From: Micromonospora andamanensis
GTDB lineage: Bacteria > Actinomycetota > Actinomycetes > Mycobacteriales > Micromonosporaceae
Assembly: GCF_016863495.1 (NCBI RefSeq)
Contig: NZ_BOOZ01000019.1
Span: 1 to 64,000, forward strand
Length of the DNA: 64,000 bases
Direction of reading: 5' to 3'
Shown: piece after piece, positions 24,338 through 32,186 of the stretch
How positions within the stretch are numbered: position 1 is the stretch's first letter
How the letters are laid out: each line of letters opens with the position of its first letter
Notes under the pieces: model-generated
The model's database searches: none
Told to the model about the DNA's origin: nothing
The model's input: only the letters and a program-made list of their open reading frames with translations
Made by a program: the position numbers and the translations under genes

Positions 24338-25762
24338 ATGTCGCAGGAGACGACCTACCTCGAACTGTCCGAAGTGGACGGTGCAGCGCACAAGTTCTAC
24401 GAGGTGGTGGTCGACGACACCACGATGACCGTGCGCTTCGGGCGGATCGGCGACCAGGGCCAGGTGAAGACCACAGGCTTCCCCGACAACACGCGGGCCC
24501 GGGCCGCCGCGGCGAAGAAGATCGGCGAGAAGGTCCGCAAGGGGTACGCCCCGGCGGTGCCCGGCGTACGCCAGAAGCGGGCCGTCTCCCGGCGGCAGAT
24601 CGTCAGCACCCGTTCGACCGCCCGCACCGCCCCGGTGCTCTGGCGGTACGAATCCGGCGCGCCGGCCTTCGGCATCTTCGTCGACGGGCGCACCTGCATG
24701 GTGGGCAACGAACGAGGTGTGATCACCACTCTCGACCACGACGCCCGGGTGCTGGATCAGGTCCGCCTGCCCGACGGGGTCAAGTGCATCGTCGCCGACG
24801 ACGCCTGGATCTACGCCGGCTGCGACGACGGCAACGTCTACGACCTCTCCGGCAAGATCCCCAGGGTGGCGTACGCGATCGTGCCCGACATCGACATCTA
24901 CTGGCTCGACATCCACGACGGGGTGCTGGGCGTCTCCGACGCCGACGGCGGGATCGCCGCCATCGACCACGAGGACGAGTTCCTCTGGCGGCGGGCCGGG
25001 CGTGGCCGGTCGGCCTGGATGGTGCGGTGCGACGCCGACGCCGTCTACCACGGCGATTCGACGGGGGTGAGCGGCTACGACTGGCGCACCGGTCGGGAGC
25101 TGTGGCACACCCGCACCGGCTCAGTGCTCTTCGGCTGGCAGGAACGCGACGCCGTGTTCGCCGGCACCGCCACCCGCGAGGTGGTCCGGATCGGCAAGGA
25201 GGGCGGCTCGGCGCTGCGCACCTACCGGGCCGACGCCCCGGTCTTCTCCTGCGCCACGGCGGAAGACGGCCGCTACGTGTTCGCCGGGGACAGCCAGTCC
25301 TCGATCTACTGCTTCGCCGCCGACGGCACCCGGCTGTGGAAGCTCGGCACCGGCTGCGGCTCGGCGTACTCCATGCAGTACCACGACCAGCGCCTCTACG
25401 TGGTGACCACAAGTGGTCACCTGGCCTGCATCGATGCCAGCGAGCCGGCGATCCGGGCGGCGGAGGCGGGCAACGTGCCGGACGTGGTCGACGTCAAGGC
25501 CCCGGCCCGGCTGCCCGAACCGGCAGCGGTCACCCAGGTCGAGATCGTCGGCGACGCCGGTGACGGGGTGATCGTCGAGTGTGTCGAGCAGGGCGGCCGG
25601 CTGCGGGTGCACGTGCTCTCCGCCGGCTACCACCGGAACTGGTCGGTGCAGTTCCCCAAGGGCATCCGCGAGCCGGGTGCCCGGTACCTGGTCACCGAGG
25701 TCCGCGAGTCCGGCCGGGGCGGCTTCTACCGCGCCTACGGCGACATCCGCCGGCTCCGCTGA
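24338..25762 (+). CDS. WGR domain fused to a PQQ-like beta-propeller
   Basis: This 474-residue protein has an unusual architecture. Residues about 5-80 form a WGR domain (KFYEVVVDDTTMTVRFGRIG, ending AAAKKIGEKVRKGY), a module known for DNA-linked binding in PARPs and MolR-type proteins. From about 100 to 370 there are seven or so propeller blades of PQQ/quinoprotein type, including IYAGCDDGNVYDL and YVFAGDSQSSIYCF. A beta-rich tail follows. No signal peptide is present, so the propeller is cytoplasmic and probably a protein-interaction surface rather than a dehydrogenase. GGAGG precedes the ATG. Function is unknown. Confidence 0.85.
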   Translation: MSQETTYLELSEVDGAAHKFYEVVVDDTTMTVRFGRIGDQGQVKTTGFPDNTRARAAAAKKIGEKVRKGYAPAVPGVRQKRAVSRRQIVSTRSTARTAPVLWRYESGAPAFGIFVDGRTCMVGNERGVITTLDHDARVLDQVRLPDGVKCIVADDAWIYAGCDDGNVYDLSGKIPRVAYAIVPDIDIYWLDIHDGVLGVSDADGGIAAIDHEDEFLWRRAGRGRSAWMVRCDADAVYHGDSTGVSGYDWRTGRELWHTRTGSVLFGWQERDAVFAGTATREVVRIGKEGGSALRTYRADAPVFSCATAEDGRYVFAGDSQSSIYCFAADGTRLWKLGTGCGSAYSMQYHDQRLYVVTTSGHLACIDASEPAIRAAEAGNVPDVVDVKAPARLPEPAAVTQVEIVGDAGDGVIVECVEQGGRLRVHVLSAGYHRNWSVQFPKGIREPGARYLVTEVRESGRGGFYRAYGDIRRLR

Positions 25763-25834
25763 TCCCCGCCGCGCCCCGCCCCCCGATCGCGCCACTGACC
25801 GGGGACCTGTCGTGGCCGGCTGGTGGGGCGGGCA

Positions 25835-25888
25835 CCCGGGTTGTGGCGGCCGGTCTGGTGGCCGGAAGCCCGGGTTGTGGCGGCCGGT
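25835..25888. repeat. 20-base direct repeat
   Basis: CCCGGGTTGTGGCGGCCGGT occurs at 25835-25854 and again exactly at 25869-25888, in the gap just before the kinase gene. No role is evident; it may be a local duplication. Confidence 0.8.
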
Positions 25889-25910
25889 GGGGCTCGGCCA
25901 CGATGAGCCG

Positions 25911-26903
25911 GTGACCGGTGTGCTGCGCATCCCCGAGGGGTTGACCTGGCTGCACGGCATTCCGGGCGGCCCGGAATGGTTGGCCGAGTTGCCGGAACGG
26001 CTGGCCCGCTGCACTCGGCGCTGGTCGCTGCGGGTAGGGCCCCCCTTCGGGTACGCCTGCGCCTCGCTGGCGATGCCGGCCGACCTGCCGGACGGCACCC
26101 GGGCGGTGCTCAAGTTGCAGTTCCCGGACGCGGAGAGCGAGCACGAGGCGATCGCGCTGCGCCGCTGGGACGGCAACGGCGCCATCCGGCTGTTCGACCA
26201 CGATCCCGGCCTGCGGGCGCTGCTGGTGGAGCGCTGTGACCCAGGCACACCGCTGCACGTGTTGCCGCTCGACGAGGCACTCGACGCCGTGGTGGCGCTG
26301 CTCCCCCGCCTCTGGGTGCCCTCGGCGACCACGCCGGAGCGACCGGACGATCCGCCGGATCGGGCCGGTACGGCGGATGCCGCTGCGGCCGGTGGCGGGG
26401 CAGCCGGGGACGGGGCAGCCGGTGGCGGGGCGGCCGGGCGGGCCGGTGCGCCGTTCATGTCATTGGCGGAGGCGGCGGCCGGCTGGTCGGCCCGGCTACC
26501 GGTCAAGTGGGAACGGGCCGGCCAGCCGTATCCGCGCCGGCTGGTCGACACCGCACTCGACCTGCTGGCCGGGCTGGCCGTCAGCCAAGGTGAGCAGGTG
26601 CTTGTCAACCAGGACCTGCACGCCGGCAACGTGCTGCGCGCCGAACGCGAGCCGTGGCTGGTGATCGACCCGAAGCCGCTTGTCGGCGAACGCGAGTTCT
26701 CGGTGGTTCCGATGGTGCGAGGCACCGAGCTGGGCCACTCCCGGTCGGCCGTCCGTCGCCGCCTGCACCGGCTCAGCGCCGAGCTGGGGCTGGACCGCGA
26801 CCGGGTACGCGGCTGGACGATCGGCCAGACGATGGCCTGGAGCATCGACGGCGACCGGGTCTTCACCGACCACGTCGAGGTGGTCCGCTGGCTGCTGGAC
26901 TGA
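25911..26903 (+). CDS. APH(6)-like aminoglycoside/hydroxyurea kinase family protein
   Basis: This 330-residue protein has the streptomycin 6-kinase fold. AVLKLQFPDAESEHEAIAL supplies the ATP-binding Lys and Glu. VNQDLHAGNVL stands where most relatives have HGDLHAGN, keeping the catalytic Asp and Asn but not the His-Gly. VIDPKPLVGEREF holds the metal-binding Asp. Between the lobes, residues about 145-185 are a low-complexity Ala/Gly insert coded by G-rich repeats. True resistance genes of this family are usually free of such inserts, so a housekeeping or altered substrate is possible. GTG at 25911 begins the conserved part; the frame is open upstream but unsupported. Confidence 0.82.
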   Translation: MTGVLRIPEGLTWLHGIPGGPEWLAELPERLARCTRRWSLRVGPPFGYACASLAMPADLPDGTRAVLKLQFPDAESEHEAIALRRWDGNGAIRLFDHDPGLRALLVERCDPGTPLHVLPLDEALDAVVALLPRLWVPSATTPERPDDPPDRAGTADAAAAGGGAAGDGAAGGGAAGRAGAPFMSLAEAAAGWSARLPVKWERAGQPYPRRLVDTALDLLAGLAVSQGEQVLVNQDLHAGNVLRAEREPWLVIDPKPLVGEREFSVVPMVRGTELGHSRSAVRRRLHRLSAELGLDRDRVRGWTIGQTMAWSIDGDRVFTDHVEVVRWLLD

Positions 26904-26972
26904 GGCGACACGATGACGCCTCCGCCACGTGTCGCCTCGCCTCGACCGCGCGCGGCGGCGTCGATCTCAGCC

Positions 26973-27779
26973 CTACGACTGGCAGGTGGGGCACCAGTAG
27001 AGGTTGCGGGCGGTGATGGTGCCTCGGCTGACAGGTGTCCGGCACACGTGGCAGGGCTGGCCGGGGCGGCGGTAGACGTAGACCTCTCCCCCGTGCCTGT
27101 CGACGCGGGCCGGGCGGCCCATCGCCTCGGGCAGGTGGGCGGCGCGGACGGTGTCGATCCGCCCGGTGGCGACCGCGAGCGTCATCAGTTCGACCAGATC
27201 GCTCCAGAGCAGCTGCCAACCGGCCCGGGTCAGCTCCCGGCCGGGCAGCCTCGGCGACAGACCGGCGCGGAACAGCGCCTCGGTTACGAAGATCAAGCCG
27301 GTGCCGGCCACCACCGCCTGGTCCAGCAGCAGCGCCGCCAGCGGCGTCGCACTGCGCGAGATCCGGGCGTACGCCCGGTCCGGATCGGCGTCGGCGCGCA
27401 GCGGATCCGGACCGAGTCGGGCCCGCAGCGCCGCCACCTCCGGCGGAGTGAGCAGCTCACAGGCGGTCGGGCCACGCAGGTCGAGCCAGTGCCGGTCGCT
27501 TGTCAGTCGTAGGCGGATCTGTCCCACCGGCTCCGGCGGTTCACCGTCGCCGTCGGTGACCTTGCCGTAGAGACCGAGGTGCACGTGCAGGGTCAGCTCA
27601 CCGGCATGGTGGTGCAGCAGGTGCTTGCCGTACGCCTCGGTGCCGTCGAGCACCGTCCCGGACATCCGGGCGGCACCGTCGGCGAAGCGGCCCTGAGGGC
27701 TGGTGGCGAGCACCTTGTCCCCGGCGAACAGCTCGGCGTGCCGGGCCGCCAGGCGATGAATCGTGTGTCCCTCTGGCAC
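26973..27779 (-). CDS. Fpg/Nei family DNA glycosylase (endonuclease VIII-like)
   Basis: This 268-residue base-excision repair enzyme removes oxidised bases and cuts the strand. After the initiator GTG comes PEGHTIHRLA, giving the catalytic Pro2 and Glu3 and the Nei-type His. The H2TH region follows in the middle, and a C-terminal zinc finger CHVCRTPVSRG...CPTC ends the protein. PEGHT rather than PELPE marks it as Nei-like, as in mycobacterial Nei2. The long open frame beyond the GTG (to 28427) has no homology and lies antisense to the next gene, so the start at 27779 is secure. Confidence 0.95.
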   Translation of the reverse strand: MPEGHTIHRLAARHAELFAGDKVLATSPQGRFADGAARMSGTVLDGTEAYGKHLLHHHAGELTLHVHLGLYGKVTDGDGEPPEPVGQIRLRLTSDRHWLDLRGPTACELLTPPEVAALRARLGPDPLRADADPDRAYARISRSATPLAALLLDQAVVAGTGLIFVTEALFRAGLSPRLPGRELTRAGWQLLWSDLVELMTLAVATGRIDTVRAAHLPEAMGRPARVDRHGGEVYVYRRPGQPCHVCRTPVSRGTITARNLYWCPTCQS

Positions 27780-27929
27780 GGCGCCAAGCGTAGCCAGCGG
27801 GCCGGTGAGCAGCGCTCGGGCAGCACCGCTACTCGACGGTAGGGGGATTGCTCCAGGTGTCTGGTTCAATTGCCGGTCGGGCCGCCGGCACGGCGGGCAC
27901 CACGTCGACTCGATGGGGGCAGCGGGGTC

Positions 27930-28619
27930 ATGACGGTTCGGATGCGCCGTGCGGTGGTGGTCGGCAACAGCGACGGGATCGGGCTGGCGTTCACCCGCCG
28001 ACTGCTCGCCGACGGCTGGCTGGTCACCGGGCTGTCCCGACGGGACAACGCGATAATCGTCCCGACGTACAGCCACCACACCGTAGACGTCACCGCGCCG
28101 GACTATCCCGACGTGCTGGCCAAGGCGATCGACGAACTCGGCGGGTTGGACCTGTGCGTCTACGCCGCCGGCATCGGGGAGCCTGTCGACCCGAGCGACC
28201 TGGCCGCCCAGACCCGCACCTTCGAGGTCAACCTGATGGGCGCGGTACGCACCACTGCCGTGGTGGTGCCGAGGATGCTGGCAGCCGGCGACGGACACCT
28301 GATCGGGATCTCCAGCCTCGCCGACCGGCTGGTCTCCGGCGAGGCACCCGGTTACGCCGGCTCGAAGGCCGGGCTGTCGTCGTACCTGCTGGGTATGTCG
28401 GCGGCCCTGCGCCGGCACGGCGTGCACGTGACCACTGTGCGGTTCGGTTTCGTGGACACCAAGATGGCCAAGGCCGCCTCCCGACCGTTGATGATCCCGG
28501 TCGAGCGGGCCGTGGAGATCCTCGTGCGCTGCGTCCGCAAGCGGCCCGTCCTGGTCTCCCGCCCCCGCCGCCTGGCCCTCCTAACCTCCGCCCTCGCCCC
28601 CCTGACCCGCCCCCGCTAA
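27930..28619 (+). CDS. Short-chain dehydrogenase/reductase
   Basis: This 229-residue SDR has a cofactor-binding NSDGIGLAFTRRL near residue 13, the CVYAAGIGEP segment replacing NNAG, catalytic Ser in GISSLADR and Tyr-Lys in YAGSKAGLSSY. The substrate is unknown. The loop SRRDN after beta-2 carries arginines, usually favouring NADPH. ATG at 27930 is used; an upstream in-frame ATG at 27870 lacks conserved sequence. The last 25 codons turn strongly C-rich at the third position before inverted repeat B, as also happens in the genes before repeats A and C. Confidence 0.85.
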   Translation: MTVRMRRAVVVGNSDGIGLAFTRRLLADGWLVTGLSRRDNAIIVPTYSHHTVDVTAPDYPDVLAKAIDELGGLDLCVYAAGIGEPVDPSDLAAQTRTFEVNLMGAVRTTAVVVPRMLAAGDGHLIGISSLADRLVSGEAPGYAGSKAGLSSYLLGMSAALRRHGVHVTTVRFGFVDTKMAKAASRPLMIPVERAVEILVRCVRKRPVLVSRPRRLALLTSALAPLTRPR

Positions 28620-28644
28620 TCCCCACCCCACCCTCTCCCCGCGC

Positions 28645-28742
28645 CCCCACCTCCGCGATCTTGCAGTTATGGTCGCCGATATGACCTATAGACGTGCTTT
28701 TGTCGCGACGACAACTGCAAGATCGCAGGGATCGAGGTGGGG
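28645..28742. repeat. Intergenic inverted repeat B
   Basis: Inner arms GCGATCTTGCAGTT at 28655-28668 and its exact complement at 28713-28726 sit inside outer arms CCCCACCTC (28645-28653) and GAGGTGGGG (28734-28742). The loop is AT-rich. A C-rich run precedes it and a G-rich run follows, the same layout as repeats A and C. Confidence 0.8.
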
Positions 28743-28856
28743 AGGGAGGAGTGGGGTGTTGCGGGGGTGGGGGGGTGGGTACCTGGTGGGTGTTGTGGCG
28801 TGGTTGGCGATACGGGGCTGATGCCGCCGTCCACGCATCGATCAGGAGGTGAACCT

Positions 28857-29690
28857 ATGAGATTTCCTTCGCTGTCACGCCGGGAGGAACCGGCGCCGCC
28901 GGCAGACGACGAGGTCCGGGCCGGGGCGGTCGCCACCGACACCCGTACCGACGAGCGACCCGACGTCGAGGGCAGCACGGACGGCAGCACCACCCGCCGT
29001 GCACCGACCGGCGACAGCACCACCGACCGGGCCGAGCGCCAGCCCGACGCGAGGCGGAGCGCCGAGGCCCGTGCCGCCACGGCTCGATCCACAGTCCTGG
29101 GTTCCCGCCGCGCCCGTGCCGCCGCCCCCGAGACCGTCGACGGCCACCGGGCAACCGGCGTGGATCACGCCGTCGACGGCGACCGCGACCGGACCGTCGA
29201 CGACCTCCGCACCACCGACCGGGCCGGCGACGCGGACCGTGACACCGGCCGGGAGCGGGGCACCGGCACCGGCACCGGCACCGGCGAGCGGAACGGCGCG
29301 GTCGACGCCGACCGGACCCCCGACGGCGAGGCCAGCCGGGACCTGCCGCCGGCACCTGTCGGCCCGCGACCCCGGGCCAGTCTGCTGGCCACGCTCGGTC
29401 TGATCGTCGGCGTCGCCGGCGTTCTCTTCGTGCTCACCGGCACCCTCGCCGGGTACGGCATCGCCCTGGGCGCGGGCGGAGCCGTGCTCGCCGTGCTCGG
29501 GCTGATCGCGACCCGGCGGCGGCACATCGCCGGCAAGTCCGACGCGCTGCTCGGCATCGCCTTCGGCATCGGCGCGGTGGTCCTGGGCGTACTGGCGATG
29601 ACCGGCCAGTACGACTGGCCGACCACCGACGGCGACCTGGTCGCCCGGTTCCGTGAGTGGCTTGATTCACAGTTTGTCGATCGCCTGTAG
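28857..29690 (+). CDS. Membrane protein with long disordered N-terminus
   Basis: This 277-residue protein is not one I recognise. Residues 1-175 are hydrophilic, full of Asp, Arg, Thr and Ala, with a short Gly-Thr repeat (GTGTGTG) near residue 140. Residues about 180-255 hold three membrane helices (LLATLGLIVGVAGVLFVLTG, YGIALGAGGAVLAVLGLI, LLGIAFGIGAVVLGVLAM). A short hydrophilic tail ends in FREWLDSQFVDRL. The C-terminal part resembles DUF4190-type membrane modules. A very strong binding site (AGGAGGTGA) precedes the ATG, suggesting high expression. Confidence 0.75.
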   Translation: MRFPSLSRREEPAPPADDEVRAGAVATDTRTDERPDVEGSTDGSTTRRAPTGDSTTDRAERQPDARRSAEARAATARSTVLGSRRARAAAPETVDGHRATGVDHAVDGDRDRTVDDLRTTDRAGDADRDTGRERGTGTGTGTGERNGAVDADRTPDGEASRDLPPAPVGPRPRASLLATLGLIVGVAGVLFVLTGTLAGYGIALGAGGAVLAVLGLIATRRRHIAGKSDALLGIAFGIGAVVLGVLAMTGQYDWPTTDGDLVARFREWLDSQFVDRL

Positions 29691-30100
29691 CGGGCACCTT
29701 TCGTCCCGCCGGTGGTGCACCGGCCCGGTCGGTGCGGAACCGACCGTAGCCCGATCAGATCTGGTGGTTCACCAGCCGGGCGCACACGCTCGTCAGGGGC
29801 GGCGGTTCGCCGCCCCTGACGTATGTCCGGGGGCGGTTCGCCGCCGCCGACGTGTGTCCGGGCGGCGAACCGTGACCGAACGTGCCGGCCCGCCGATCAG
29901 GGACAGCCGACAAGCGGATCGACCCGACCGGGGCTCTCGCGCAATGAAAGTCCGCTGGGTGGGTGGTAAACGCAACGTTCTGCCGCTGAATGCAAGGGTT
30001 CGCGGTGGATCCTGCTCGTCGGACCCGCATACGGTTGAGCCACGGCGCCAGCCCGTGGGCCGACGGTGGCCGGGCGCGCCCGACGCTTGGAGCAGGACAC
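29691..30100. other. 410-base intergenic region with repeated GGCGGTTCGCCGCC
   Basis: No gene is supportable. It opens with the end of the preceding transcript and contains a strong hairpin at 29791-29821. The 14-mer GGCGGTTCGCCGCC occurs at 29801-29814 and 29832-29845, and a 12-base inverted copy at 29861-29872. GTATGTCCGG and GTGTGTCCGG separate the copies. The last 150 bases must hold the promoter of the dimethylargininase-like operon, but I cannot place it. Confidence 0.6.
29791..29821. terminator. Strong hairpin terminator
   Basis: CGTCAGGGGCGGCG at 29791-29804 pairs perfectly with its complement at 29808-29821 around a 3-base loop, 100 bases past the membrane-protein stop. Confidence 0.7.
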
Positions 30101-30922
30101 ATGACGATGGACGCCACCCGCCAGCGCTTCCTGATGTGCCGGCCGACGTACTTCGCCGTCGACTACGCGATCAACCCGTGGATGGACCCGACCGCTCCGG
30201 TCGATGTCGACCTCGCCGTCCGGCAGTGGGAGCGGCTGCGCGAGGTCTACCTGGACCTGGGTCACACCGTCGAGGAGATCGCGCCGGTACCCGGCCTGCC
30301 CGACATGGTCTTCGCCGCCAACGGTGGCACCGTGATCGACGGCAGGGCGATGGCCGTGCAGTTCCGGGACCCGCAGCGCGCCGACGAGGCGCCCGCGTAC
30401 CGCGCCTGGTTCGAGGCCGCCGGCTTCGAGATGTACGACCCGAAGCACGTCAACGAGGGTGAGGGCGATGTCCTGCTGGCCGGTGATCACCTGCTCGCCG
30501 GCACCGGTTTCCGCACCGCGCACGCCTCGCACGCCCAGCTCCAGGAGGTCTTCGGTTACCCGGTGATCACCATGCAGCTCGTCGACCCGCGCTTCTACCA
30601 CCTGGACACCGCGCTGACCGTGCTCGACGAGCGGACCGTGGCGTACCTGCCGGAGGCGTTCTCGCCCGGCAGTCAGGCCGTGCTGCGCCGGCTCTTCCCG
30701 GACGCCGTGCACGCCACCCTGGCCGACGCTGAGGTGCTCGGTCTCAACGCGGTGAGCGACGGCCGGCACGTGGTGCTGCCCGAGCAGGCCACCGGTCTGG
30801 CCGCCACGTTGCGCGACCGGGGCTACCAGACGATCGGCGTCGACCTGTCCGAGCTGCGCAAGGCTGGCGGCGGTCCGAAGTGCTGCACGTTGCGACTCCG
30901 TCAGGGAAAGGCGAACCGATGA
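30101..30922 (+). CDS. Dimethylargininase-like amidinotransferase-fold protein
   Basis: This 273-residue protein has the arginine-modifying (amidinohydrolase/DDAH) fold. It would hydrolyse an N-methylarginine or arginine to citrulline. Signatures are CRPTYFAVDYAINPWMD, FAANGGTVIDG, the catalytic His167 in FYHLDTALTVLD, and a C-terminal nucleophile Cys in GPKCCTLRL (Cys261 or Cys262). GGAGCAGG precedes the ATG. Its stop overlaps the ornithine aminotransferase start (ATGA), so both are translated together. That partner points to breakdown of arginine-type compounds to glutamate semialdehyde. Whether arginine or methylarginine is the substrate cannot be decided from sequence. Confidence 0.87.
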   Translation: MTMDATRQRFLMCRPTYFAVDYAINPWMDPTAPVDVDLAVRQWERLREVYLDLGHTVEEIAPVPGLPDMVFAANGGTVIDGRAMAVQFRDPQRADEAPAYRAWFEAAGFEMYDPKHVNEGEGDVLLAGDHLLAGTGFRTAHASHAQLQEVFGYPVITMQLVDPRFYHLDTALTVLDERTVAYLPEAFSPGSQAVLRRLFPDAVHATLADAEVLGLNAVSDGRHVVLPEQATGLAATLRDRGYQTIGVDLSELRKAGGGPKCCTLRLRQGKANR

Positions 30923-32133
30923 TCGAGGACATGCTGCGGACCCCTGCCGCGGTGCAGGATGCGGAGCGCCACACCGCGCACAACTACCACCCGCTGCCGG
31001 TGGTGATCTCCTCAGCCGAGGGCGCCTGGGTGACCGACGTGGACGGCAGGCGCTACCTCGACTGTCTGGCCGGCTACTCGGCGCTGAACTTCGGTCACCG
31101 GCACCCGACGCTCATCGCCGCCGCGCACGCCCAGCTCGACAAGCTGACGTTGACCAGTCGGGCGTTCATCCACGACCAGTTCGCCGACTTCTGTCGGGAG
31201 CTGGCGGCGCTGTGCGGCAAGGACCTGGTGCTGCCGATGAACACCGGGGCCGAGGCTGTCGAGACCGGCATCAAGGTGGCCCGCAAGTGGGGCTACCAGG
31301 TCAAGGGGGTACCGGGCGGCCAGGCCAACATCGTGGTCGCGGAGGGCAACTTCCACGGGCGTACGACCACAATCGTCAGCTTCTCCACGGATGAGGACGC
31401 CCGAGCGGACTTCGGGCCGTACACCCCGGGCTTCCGGGTGGTGCCCTACGGCGACCTGGCCGCGCTGGCCGAGGCGATCGACGAACACACGGTCGCCGTG
31501 CTGCTGGAGCCGATCCAGGGCGAGCAGGGCGTGGTGGTGCCGCCGGAGGGCTACCTGCCGGGCGTACGGCGGCTGTGCACCGAGCGCGACGTGCTGTTCA
31601 TCGCCGACGAGATCCAGTCCGGCCTGGGCCGCACCGGCACCACCTTCGCGTGCGAGCAGGAAGGCGTCGTGCCGGACATGTACCTGCTGGGCAAGGCGCT
31701 CGGCGGCGGCATCGTGCCGGTCTCCGCGGTGGCCGCCGACACCGATGTGCTCGGTGTCCTGCGGCCCGGGCAGCACGGTTCCACGTTCGGTGGCAACCCG
31801 CTCGCCTGCGCGGTGGCGACCGAGGTGGTCCGACTGCTGGCCACCGGTGAGTTCCAGCGCCGCTCCGCCGACCTGGGCGAGCGGCTGCACGCCGGCCTGC
31901 GCGGGCTGATCGGCAAGGGGCTGGTCGCGGTACGCGGCAGGGGCCTCTGGGTCGGCCTGGACCTCGACCCGTCCCTGATGAGCGGCCGGGAAGCCTGCGA
32001 ACGGCTGATGGAGCGGGGAGTGCTGGCCAAGGACACGCACGGCTCGACCATCCGACTGGCCCCGCCGCTGGTGATCACCGAGGAGGAGATCGACCACGCG
32101 GTGGCGCAGGTCGCCGCCGTACTGGCCGGCTGA
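30919..32133 (+). CDS. rocD: Ornithine-oxo-acid aminotransferase
   Basis: This 404-residue PLP enzyme transfers the delta-amino group of ornithine to 2-oxoglutarate, yielding glutamate-5-semialdehyde. It is a class III aminotransferase: NTGAEAVETGIKVARKWGY, IVAEGNFHGRTTT, IADEIQSGLGRTG, and the PLP lysine in LLGKALGGG (Lys259). GSTFGGNPLACAVA completes the set. The opening YHPLPVVISSAEGAWVTDVDG is typical of ornithine aminotransferases. It is translationally coupled to the dimethylargininase-like gene. Arginase and proline dehydrogenase genes are not in the window. An 18-base-arm terminator follows the stop. Confidence 0.95.
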   Translation: MIEDMLRTPAAVQDAERHTAHNYHPLPVVISSAEGAWVTDVDGRRYLDCLAGYSALNFGHRHPTLIAAAHAQLDKLTLTSRAFIHDQFADFCRELAALCGKDLVLPMNTGAEAVETGIKVARKWGYQVKGVPGGQANIVVAEGNFHGRTTTIVSFSTDEDARADFGPYTPGFRVVPYGDLAALAEAIDEHTVAVLLEPIQGEQGVVVPPEGYLPGVRRLCTERDVLFIADEIQSGLGRTGTTFACEQEGVVPDMYLLGKALGGGIVPVSAVAADTDVLGVLRPGQHGSTFGGNPLACAVATEVVRLLATGEFQRRSADLGERLHAGLRGLIGKGLVAVRGRGLWVGLDLDPSLMSGREACERLMERGVLAKDTHGSTIRLAPPLVITEEEIDHAVAQVAAVLAG

Positions 32134-32146
32134 GCGGTCGTACCGT

Positions 32147-32183
32147 CCGGTGGGCGTCGGGACCTGGTCCCGACGCCCACCGG
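32147..32183. terminator. Near-perfect palindromic terminator
   Basis: CCGGTGGGCGTCGGGACC and its complement (32147-32164 and 32166-32183) form an 18-base palindrome around one base. It lies between the convergent rocD and FHA-protein genes and would stop both. Confidence 0.8.
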
Positions 32184-32186
32184 CGT

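Noticed and set aside
29691-30100. Riboswitch or small RNA upstream of the dimethylargininase-like gene
   Set aside because: Apart from the terminator hairpin and 14-mer palindromes I see no known aptamer core, and the leader length is unknown.
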